DNA from: Alphaproteobacteria bacterium
GTDB taxonomy: Bacteria > Pseudomonadota > Alphaproteobacteria > Rs-D84
Length of the DNA stretch: 5,265 nt
Assembly (NCBI GenBank): GCA_009782725.1
Contig: WRIM01000045.1
Span: 1-5,265, forward strand
Direction of reading: 5' to 3'
Under the pieces are notes generated by a model. That model was not told the DNA's origin, ran no database searches, and saw only the letters and a list, made by a program, of their open reading frames with translations. The translations under genes and the position numbers were made by a program. Within the stretch, counting starts at the first letter, position 1. Each line of letters opens with the position of its first letter. Positions 1-5,171 of this stretch are shown piece after piece.

Positions 1-371
1 GATTCCAAAGGCGGCATCCGAACGAATATGGCCAAAACGTACAGCGATGCGACGGCGCCAATTACCAAAAAGATATTCAAAATCCACAATCCAAAGCGAA
101 GCCACCCGCGCCCGCGTGTCCGTGCAAGCGGTGGGCAAGAATTGTCATTGCGAGACGTCGCAGAGGTCGTGGCAATCTTTTTCAAATTGGGGGAGGCTAG
201 AATTTCCTTGGCACGGCGAGATTGCTTCGCGGCATTGCCACCCGCAATGACAGTTTTTTTATCACGCGATTCCGCGCCTGCGACACGGGAACTGATTGCC
301 GCGCCGGCCGATGCCGCAATTCGCGGATTTTTTGAATCTGATTTTTTTCGCGCTTTTTTTCCAAACCACAT
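1..371 (-). CDS. N-terminal part of a single-anchor membrane protein (possibly a class A penicillin-binding protein)
   Basis: The minus strand is open from an ATG at 371 to the left edge (123 complete codons), with an in-frame TGA five codons upstream of the start, so this is the N-terminus of a gene cut by the window. Residues 1-90 are rich in K, R, S and A and look disordered. Residues about 91-117 (starting LRFGLWILNIFLVIGAV) form a strong transmembrane helix preceded by R/G-rich sequence, which suggests an N-in topology. The last residues, VRMPPLE, resemble the stretch after the anchor of bifunctional penicillin-binding proteins, but the transglycosylase domain would lie outside the window, so this identity is a weak inference; any other single-anchor envelope protein is possible. 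Residues about 40-77 are encoded by a palindromic element read in frame. A near-perfect promoter ends six bases before the ATG. The plus-strand frames here are shadows. Confidence 0.6.
   Translation of the reverse strand, partial: MWFGKKARKKSDSKNPRIAASAGAAISSRVAGAESRDKKTVIAGGNAAKQSRRAKEILASPNLKKIATTSATSRNDNSCPPLARTRGRGWLRFGLWILNIFLVIGAVASLYVLAIFVRMPPLE
143..252. repeat. Palindromic interspersed element (TGTCATTGCG family) inside a coding region
   Basis: Perfect 10-bp terminal inverted repeats TGTCATTGCG (143-152) and CGCAATGACA (243-252) bracket 90 bases. Inside them is a second nested inverted repeat, GCAATCT (172-178) with AGATTGC (219-225). This nested layout is typical of small palindromic elements scattered through many alphaproteobacterial genomes, usually between genes. 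Here the minus-strand frame of the partial membrane-protein gene passes through it without a stop, adding about 37 residues before the membrane helix. There is no transposase in it. The exact ends and any target duplication cannot be fixed without copies to compare. Confidence 0.8.
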
Positions 372-377
372 GCACGA

Positions 378-406
378 ATTATATCACAAATACGGCCCCT
401 CGGCAA
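378..406 (-). promoter_or_regulatory. Promoter of the left-edge membrane protein gene
   Basis: Reading the minus strand, -35 TTGCCG (406-401), a 17-base spacer and a perfect -10 TATAAT (383-378). The expected transcription start, about seven bases beyond the -10, falls on the A of the ATG at 371. No Shine-Dalgarno sequence fits between the -10 and the ATG. The mRNA is therefore predicted to be leaderless. Confidence 0.7.
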
Positions 407-415
407 AATAAATGC

Positions 416-428
416 TTGTTCTGAACAA
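416..428. promoter_or_regulatory. Palindrome between divergent promoters, candidate operator
   Basis: TTGTTC-T-GAACAA is a perfect 13-base palindrome centred at 422, about midway between the -35 box of the leftward promoter (401-406) and that of the rightward promoter (434-439). This is where a dimeric regulator could affect both. The same half-site TTGTTC recurs as a 12-base palindrome at 4029-4040. Which protein binds is unknown; a chance palindrome in AT-rich DNA remains possible. Confidence 0.35.
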
Positions 429-433
429 AAGGT

Positions 434-463
434 TTGACAAATACCAAGGGGGGGGGGTATTAT
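434..463 (+). promoter_or_regulatory. Promoter of the 489-1067 gene, with a G10 spacer tract
   Basis: A perfect -35 TTGACA (434-439) is followed by an 18-base spacer and -10 TATTAT (458-463). The predicted start is near 470, giving a leader of about 19 bases with an AAAAAGGG stretch before the ATG at 489. Ten consecutive Gs (448-457) fill most of the spacer and end directly at the -10. With nine Gs the spacing would be the optimal 17. Confidence 0.65.
448..457 (+). repeat. Homopolymeric G10 tract
   Basis: Ten uninterrupted G residues, the longest G/C homopolymer in the window. It sits between the -35 and -10 boxes of the promoter for the 489-1067 membrane protein. Tracts of this length are prone to slipped-strand length changes, and here each change would alter promoter spacing rather than a reading frame. 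A length error in the assembly is also possible at such a tract. Confidence 0.85.
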
Positions 464-488
464 AAACTTAAATCAAAAAGGGCCCGCG

Positions 489-1067
489 ATGAATCCCGAC
501 AAAACAAACGATAAAAAAGTCAAAAAACCTTTGACCGAAGGCGAAAGATATCGGGTGGCGAAATATATCGGATTGAACGGCGGGCTTTTGCTTCCGTCTA
601 TTAAATTTGCCGCCGAGAACGGGGATTTAGGGTGGTTTATATTGCCCGGCATAACAACCCTTATTACGACGCCCGTGACGGCAAAGCTTTTCAAGAAAAT
701 CGATCGGCGCGAATTGCTGCGCATTCTTGCGATTTGGGCCAAAGCGGTGGCGGCCGTTGTCCCGATGTCGCTGGCGATGATTGTCATGGTTCGGAAATTG
801 GGAATTTTCGACCCGGAAAAGCTTCGAGACTTTACATTTACCCAAGTTGCAGAGCTTTCAATTGGTTTGACGGCCTTTGCATTTTTAATTGATTTCTGGA
901 TTGAATCGCAAGCGAAAATGGGAGAATTCAGAGAAAGGGGAGATTTAACCGATGACTCAAGCATCAGCCCGATAACCAAAGCCCTTACCGATATGACGGA
1001 CAAAGTTATTAATCTTTTTTCTAAAATAAAAATAGATAAAAAATCCAATACCAGAACAAATTGGTAA
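489..1067 (+). CDS. Hypothetical three-helix membrane protein
   Basis: A 192-residue protein I do not recognise. The N-terminus (1-24) is hydrophilic and Lys-rich. Predicted membrane segments are at about 46-66 (LGWFILPGITTLITTPV), 76-101 (LLRILAIWAKAVAAVVPMSL) and 118-138 (VAELSIGLTAFAFLIDFWI). A charged, cytoplasmic-looking tail from 139 onwards includes an amphipathic stretch (ITKALTDMTDKVINLFSKI). There is no signal peptide cleavage site and no catalytic motif I can name. The ATG is supported by a purine-rich AAAAAGGG six bases upstream and by the promoter at 434-463. The gene is transcribed alone, divergent from the left-edge gene and convergent with the next. Its promoter spacer contains the G10 tract, so expression may vary between cells. 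A 191-codon antisense frame (473-1048) is its shadow: it has no promoter or ribosome site and a less protein-like composition. Confidence 0.75.
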   Translation: MNPDKTNDKKVKKPLTEGERYRVAKYIGLNGGLLLPSIKFAAENGDLGWFILPGITTLITTPVTAKLFKKIDRRELLRILAIWAKAVAAVVPMSLAMIVMVRKLGIFDPEKLRDFTFTQVAELSIGLTAFAFLIDFWIESQAKMGEFRERGDLTDDSSISPITKALTDMTDKVINLFSKIKIDKKSNTRTNW

Positions 1068-1110
1068 AGATTTACTATAAAATCAAATGATTTTTGTTCG
1101 TTAGGTCAGC

Positions 1111-1183
1111 TTTCGGGTGACGACGGGGGCGTAGTGTATTAGGCATACATGAGCCCCCGTCGCCGCCCGAAATGTGATTTCGG
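1111..1183. other. Long hairpin region between convergent genes, with a competing second hairpin
   Basis: TTTCGGG (1111-1117) pairs with CCCGAAA (1166-1172). After a 3/3 internal loop, CGACGGGGGC (1121-1130) pairs with GCCCCCGTCG (1153-1162). Inside the loop TGTAT (1135-1139) can pair with ATACA (1145-1149). The 3' arm CCGAAAT (1167-1173) can instead pair with ATTTCGG (1177-1183), so the two hairpins exclude one another. The region lies between two convergent genes, where terminating both transcripts is the simplest role, but neither hairpin is followed by a clear T run, so this is not a textbook intrinsic terminator. A degenerate palindromic repeat element is the alternative. Confidence 0.5.
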
Positions 1184-1197
1184 ACGGGAAAATTACC

Positions 1198-2151
1198 TTA
1201 CATAAACCATTTCCATGGCTGAAAAATCTTCAGCAACATAAACCCGGTTCGCTTGTCGGCGAACGTGTGGCCACAGCGCGGACATACGATAAACGGTTTA
1301 ACAACCCCGTTGACTTTGCCCAATACCATGAACCAGAATATTAAACCCGCCGCCCATGCCACGATGACAAGCCCCCACGCGACATATCCGAAATATTTGT
1401 TAACAAGGTCGGTAAGCGAGCGGATAATCCCAACATTAGACTTTTCCAAATCATTATAAATCTTGTTCGTAATGGGCCAAGTCGACGGACGCCACGGCAT
1501 AACATGCTTGATTCCATAATTGGTAAGAAGCGTCGTACCCAACCCGGTATGTTTGTCCAATATTGCTTTCAATTGTTCATCGATTGCTTTGTCGATTTCA
1601 AACTGAGCAACTTTTTCAAGGTCGGCTTTGACTTTATCAAGACGTTCGTTCACCATTTTCGTAACATCATCCACTTGGGTTACGACTTTTTGCGCTTGGC
1701 CGACGGCATTGTCTACACCGCCTGTATTGACACCAAAGCGTCCCGCTACGCCGGCAAGCGCGCTGACCTTATCGGTGGTTTTTTGTGCCTTGGCGGTTGC
1801 TTCTTCAACCTTGGCGACCGGTTTATCGGCAAGCTTTACGACTTCGATCGCTTTTTCGATTGGTTTGCTTAAATCGATTGCCCCCGCGACCGCTTTTAAC
1901 ATTTTTTCATATTGTTCTTGCAAGTATCTTTGAAGGTCAAAGAACATCGACACGACGATTGATTTTTTTATCGGCTCGGAATAAGTATTTTTGATATGCA
2001 TCGGCACATAATACACGGCGGCGAACCAGAATACAGAAATGACCGCGAAAGTAATCCAGACTTTGCGTTTCCAATTCGCTTTGCGTTCTACGGTTTTCGC
2101 GCCGCCCATATCGATGACTTCGATTTGTTTTCTTGGTTTTTTCTTTAGCAT
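1198..2151 (-). CDS. Hypothetical two-helix membrane protein with coiled coil and C-terminal CxxC motif
   Basis: A 317-residue protein I do not recognise. A basic N-terminus (MLKKKPRKQ) precedes membrane helix 1 at about 31-50. Residues about 75-200 are a long, helical, Lys/Glu/Ala/Val-rich region with repeated KV/AK steps, probably a coiled coil. Membrane helix 2 is at about 256-277. It is followed by CPRCGHTF (C290, C293), half of a zinc-ribbon-like knuckle with no second Cys pair. With both ends cytoplasmic, the coiled coil would lie in the periplasm; this is inferred. Start choice: GGAGG (2162-2158) lies six bases before the ATG at 2151. A GTG at 2175 would add eight residues but lies upstream of the predicted transcription start, so it is rejected. 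The promoter lies in the 3' end of tgt, so the gene can be expressed independently. Confidence 0.75.
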   Translation of the reverse strand: MLKKKPRKQIEVIDMGGAKTVERKANWKRKVWITFAVISVFWFAAVYYVPMHIKNTYSEPIKKSIVVSMFFDLQRYLQEQYEKMLKAVAGAIDLSKPIEKAIEVVKLADKPVAKVEEATAKAQKTTDKVSALAGVAGRFGVNTGGVDNAVGQAQKVVTQVDDVTKMVNERLDKVKADLEKVAQFEIDKAIDEQLKAILDKHTGLGTTLLTNYGIKHVMPWRPSTWPITNKIYNDLEKSNVGIIRSLTDLVNKYFGYVAWGLVIVAWAAGLIFWFMVLGKVNGVVKPFIVCPRCGHTFADKRTGFMLLKIFQPWKWFM

Positions 2152-2157
2152 GGTTTT

Positions 2158-2162
2158 CCTCC
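2158..2162 (-). promoter_or_regulatory. Ribosome binding site fixing the start at 2151
   Basis: GGAGG on the minus strand, six bases from ATG 2151. This is one of only two strong Shine-Dalgarno sites in the window (the other precedes the HTH gene) and decides the start against the upstream GTG at 2175. Confidence 0.8.
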
Positions 2163-2177
2163 ATTTTTTGTACACGC

Positions 2178-3375
<1,198 letters not shown>

Positions 3376-3456
3376 GCGATAGCATTATTCGGTTGGAATC
3401 CTTTGCAGCTCTTATTACTGTATGCCGTATTCTTTATATTTCGACACCTTCCAACC

Positions 3457-3488
3457 AAATAAAAAACCACCAAAATTAAAAGGTGGTT
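3457..3488 (-). terminator. Rho-independent terminator of the structured RNA
   Basis: On the minus strand AACCACC (3488-3482), a loop of ten A/T bases (3481-3472), GGTGGTT (3471-3465) and then a run of five Ts, one A and three more Ts. Its 5' arm shares four bases with a segment (3493-3485) that can pair upstream, so it may be conditional. Confidence 0.75.
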
Positions 3489-3628
3489 GGAGGCTAGAAA
3501 CAACTACAAGAATTGCCCGCCTTATTCAATATATTCGGCGGCCTCCAACCGGAGGGGGTTGGAGATTTGTCGTCTTTTCTGACGCTTGTAGTAGGTTTCT
3601 AGTCCTCATCCCGGGAATGCCCCGGAAC
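3457..3628 (-). ncRNA. Candidate structured RNA (small RNA or tgt leader/attenuator)
   Basis: A transcript unit of about 170 nt with its own promoter (3663-3635) and intrinsic terminator (3488-3457). In plus-strand coordinates the helices are: a 5' hairpin 3611-3615/3621-3625; a long closing helix 3490-3510/3585-3607 made of 4, 8 and 8 pairs with small bulges (CTAGAAAC with GTTTCTAG, ACTACAAG with CTTGTAGT); and inside it three hairpins, CCGCC/GGCGG (3517-3521/3537-3541), CTCCAACC/GGTTGGAG (3543-3550/3557-3564) and CGTC/GACG (3571-3574/3581-3584). The result is a multi-stem junction like many functional RNAs. Short frames across it have no ribosome sites. The family is unknown to me. A phage c4-type antisense RNA is one possibility because of the phage-repressor-like neighbour; an attenuator for tgt is another because tgt is the next gene downstream. 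Confidence 0.55.
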
Positions 3629-3634
3629 ATAATT

Positions 3635-3663
3635 ATCATACAATGTGTCATGAAAATATTCAA
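3635..3663 (-). promoter_or_regulatory. Promoter of the structured RNA
   Basis: On the minus strand, -35 TTGAAT (3663-3658), 17-base spacer, -10 TATGAT (3640-3635). The predicted start is a G at 3628, immediately before the 5' hairpin of the RNA, so promoter and structure fit one another. Confidence 0.55.
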
Positions 3664-3709
3664 GTTGTTTTTCATATTCACGGAAAAAATCCCCAGGAAT
3701 TCAAACCAG

Positions 3710-3738
3710 TCGACAGATGCGGTATAGCGTCCTATGAT
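3710..3738 (+). promoter_or_regulatory. Promoter of the HTH gene
   Basis: -35 TCGACA (3710-3715), 17-base spacer, -10 TATGAT (3733-3738); predicted start near 3745, giving a leader of about 26 bases. The -10 box lies inside a 26-base palindrome. Confidence 0.6.
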
Positions 3739-3756
3739 TAGCACGTTAATCCTAGG
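3731..3756. promoter_or_regulatory. Palindromic operator over the HTH promoter
   Basis: CCTA-t-GATTA, six centre bases, TAATC-c-TAGG: nine of ten positions pair across 26 bases. It covers the -10 box and the predicted start and ends just before the ribosome site AAGGAGG (3758-3764). This is the expected place for a dimeric repressor to shut off its own gene, so autoregulation by the downstream HTH protein is the simplest reading (inference). As RNA only the right half would be transcribed, so a hairpin role is less likely. Confidence 0.55.
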
Positions 3757-3770
3757 AAAGGAGGGCTAGA

Positions 3771-4028
3771 ATGACACACGCAGAAGTTTGGAATGCCATA
3801 GAACAATTCGCGGCGGAAAGAAAACTTTCTTGTTCGGGACTTGCGAAATCGGGCGGATTGGATCCGACTACTTTTAACCGAAGCAAAAGGTGGTCCAAAG
3901 CAGGCCAAGAAAGATGGCCAAGCACGCACAGCATATCAAAGATACTCACCGCAACCGGCGCCGAAATGGAAGACTTTATGAAATTCCTTCCCCGGAAAAG
4001 GGATGAAAAAATCATAACAAGCGAGTAA
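3771..4028 (+). CDS. Stand-alone HTH regulator of the CI/S24 repressor type, lacking the peptidase domain
   Basis: An 85-residue protein with one DNA-binding domain. Helices near 5-16 and 20-28 (SCSGLAKSG) are followed by the recognition segment LDPTTFNRSKR (30-40), then RWPSTHSISKILTATGAEMEDFMKF. This combination (SGLAKxxGLDPTTFNRSKR...RWPSTxSIxKIL) is the N-terminal domain of alphaproteobacterial HTH/S24-peptidase repressors, which usually exceed 200 residues with a LexA-like self-cleaving C-terminal domain. Here only about 14 residues follow the HTH, so there is no self-cleavage switch and probably no C-terminal dimer interface. The start is clear: AAGGAGG six bases upstream. It has its own promoter overlapped by a palindrome, and it is opposite in direction to tgt and queA. 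It may be a repressor remnant, an antirepressor-like competitor or a functional small regulator; which one cannot be told from sequence. Confidence 0.8.
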   Translation: MTHAEVWNAIEQFAAERKLSCSGLAKSGGLDPTTFNRSKRWSKAGQERWPSTHSISKILTATGAEMEDFMKFLPRKRDEKIITSE

Positions 4029-4040
4029 TTGTTCGAACAA
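4029..4040. promoter_or_regulatory. Perfect 12-base palindrome after the HTH stop codon
   Basis: TTGTTCGAACAA begins at the base after the TAA of the HTH gene. It shares the half-site TTGTTC with the palindrome at 416-428 but without the central base. It may simply be a short accessory hairpin ahead of the terminator; a protein site is speculative. Confidence 0.25.
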
Positions 4041-4070
4041 AAAAACCGGCGCATGCCGGTTTTTATTTTA
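4041..4070. terminator. Bidirectional rho-independent terminator between the HTH gene and queA
   Basis: AAAAACCGGC (4041-4050), loop GCAT, GCCGGTTTTT (4055-4064): a perfect ten-pair stem, then T-rich sequence on the plus strand. On the minus strand the stem ends in seven Ts, so it ends queA transcripts as well as those of the HTH gene. It overlaps the last codon of queA by a few bases. It should stop queA transcription from reading on into tgt. Confidence 0.9.
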
Positions 4071-5171
4071 TTTCTTGAACAACAAACAACAATCGCCGTA
4101 AGAAAAAAATCTGTATTTTTCATGCACTGCGTGGGCGTACGCGGCCTTTATTTCCGGTAATCCTGCAAAAGCGGACACCAGCATAAACAAAGTCGATTTC
4201 GGCAAATGAAAATTGGTAAGCATCATGTCGACAATCTTGAATTCATATCCGGGAGTGATAAATATATCGGTCGAATCGCGGAAACTTTGAAGCTTGCCTT
4301 TTTCAATTGCGGCGGATTCCAACAACCTTAAACTAGTCGTGCCGACGGCGATTATTCGCCCGCCGCGCGCCTTGGCTTCATTAATAATGTCCGCTTGTTC
4401 TTGTGTGATTTCGCCCCATTCGCTGTGCATTTTATGGCCCGATGTATCGTCCGTTTTTACCGGCATCCATGTTCCCGCGCCGACATGCAAAGTTATGTTT
4501 ACAATTTCCGCGCCCGCATTTTTGATAGCACCCAACAACTCATCCGTAAAATGCAGGCCCGCGGTTGGCGCCGCCATAGAACCCAACGGTGCGGAATAAA
4601 CGGTCTGATATCGCGCGCGGTCATTTAATTCTTCTTCGCGCTTCATATAAGGGGGAAGGGGCATTTTCCCAACGCGTTCCAGCACATCAAAAACGTCGGC
4701 GCATTGGAATTCGATTAAGAGCCCGCTTTCATCATTAATATCTTTGATTTCGATTCGCGTTCCGTCATCCAGTGTCAGCGTATCGCCAATATTTAATTTA
4801 TTGAATTTTTTGCACAATCCCCACCATTGTAGGGGCGAATGAAAATTCGCCCTGCTGCCGGCCGCATTGTTGGGCGCCCCGGCCTGCGCCGGGGTGACGT
4901 CATTCGCCCCTACATCGCTTACGGCAGTATGTAACGTAATTTCATACTTCACGTCGCCGCATGCGACTGCATCGAATCGCGCGGGAATTACGCGGCTGTT
5001 GTTGAACACGACCACGTCGCCGGCCCGAATATATGAAATCAAATCGGCGATATGTTTGTCTTGCAATGCGGCGCCGTCGACAACCAACATGCGCGACGCA
5101 TCGCGCCGGGCAAGCGGGTACTGCGCGATTAATTCATCTGGCAATTCGAAATCAAAATCGGAAACTTTCAT
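4068..5171 (-). CDS. queA: S-adenosylmethionine:tRNA ribosyltransferase-isomerase
   Basis: Transfers and isomerises the ribosyl part of AdoMet onto preQ1-tRNA to give epoxyqueuosine, the step after Tgt; cytoplasmic. The 367-residue protein has the family landmarks in order: MKVSDFDFELPDELIAQYPL (1-20), VVFNNSRVIPARF (54-66), MPLPPYMKREEE (170-181), YQTVYSAPLGSMAAPTAGLHF (188-208), TLHVGAGTW (227-235), HKMHSEW (246-252), IIAVGTTSLRLLES (273-286), ITPGYEFKIVDMMLTNFHLP (305-324) and EKYRFFSYGD (351-360). It appears complete. Residues 87-115 (containing NDVTPAQAGAP) are not family sequence: they come from an 87-bp palindromic element, so without it the protein would be 338 residues. The start matches the family exactly, but no Shine-Dalgarno or convincing promoter precedes it, so it may be translated from an upstream operon. 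Confidence 0.95.
   Translation of the reverse strand: MKVSDFDFELPDELIAQYPLARRDASRMLVVDGAALQDKHIADLISYIRAGDVVVFNNSRVIPARFDAVACGDVKYEITLHTAVSDVGANDVTPAQAGAPNNAAGSRANFHSPLQWWGLCKKFNKLNIGDTLTLDDGTRIEIKDINDESGLLIEFQCADVFDVLERVGKMPLPPYMKREEELNDRARYQTVYSAPLGSMAAPTAGLHFTDELLGAIKNAGAEIVNITLHVGAGTWMPVKTDDTSGHKMHSEWGEITQEQADIINEAKARGGRIIAVGTTSLRLLESAAIEKGKLQSFRDSTDIFITPGYEFKIVDMMLTNFHLPKSTLFMLVSAFAGLPEIKAAYAHAVHEKYRFFSYGDCCLLFKK
4828..4914. repeat. 87-bp composite palindromic element inserted in frame in queA
   Basis: Perfect 15-bp terminal inverted repeats: TGTAGGGGCGAATGA (4828-4842) and its complement (4900-4914). Inside are two more hairpins: GGGCGAAT/ATTCGCCC (4833-4840/4845-4852, loop GAAA) and CCCCGGC/GCCGGGG (4877-4883/4888-4894, loop CTGC). 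The last is the core of a common alphaproteobacterial intergenic repeat, so the element may be one palindrome nested in another. Its length is exactly 29 codons and it has no stop in the queA frame. Flanking codons join HTAVSD to WWGLCKKFNKL as in an ordinary QueA. Confidence 0.85.

Noticed and set aside
28..411. Plus-strand open frame of 127 codons
   Set aside because: It is antisense to the promoter-supported minus-strand membrane-protein gene, has no ribosome site, and reads the palindromic element and AT runs as Phe-rich noise.
416..440. LexA-type site near the divergent promoters
   Set aside because: Alphaproteobacterial LexA boxes are direct GTTC repeats with seven bases between; here the half-sites are inverted with one base between.
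473..1048. Minus-strand open frame of 191 codons opposite the 489-1067 gene
   Set aside because: It lacks a promoter and Shine-Dalgarno site, while the plus-strand gene has both and shows coherent membrane helices; it is a mirror frame.
2175..2175. GTG start giving an eight-residue longer version of the 1198-2151 protein
   Set aside because: It lies upstream of the predicted transcription start near 2171, and GGAGG is correctly placed for the ATG at 2151.
3391..3564. GGTTGGA blocks as a CRISPR array
   Set aside because: The copies alternate in orientation, are only 7-9 bp and have unequal spacing; they behave as helix arms, not as direct repeats with spacers.
3422..3727. Plus-strand open frame of 101 codons across the same region
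   Set aside because: It runs through the terminator and all hairpins of the minus-strand RNA, has no ribosome site, and ends inside the HTH promoter; I prefer the RNA interpretation.
3526..3744. Minus-strand open frame of 72 codons across the structured RNA
   Set aside because: Its start lies upstream of the predicted RNA promoter, no ribosome site precedes it, and its C-terminal half is just the hairpin sequence translated.
3752..4123. Minus-strand open frame of 123 codons opposite the HTH gene
   Set aside because: It passes through the bidirectional terminator and the queA 3' end and is antisense to a well-supported HTH gene.
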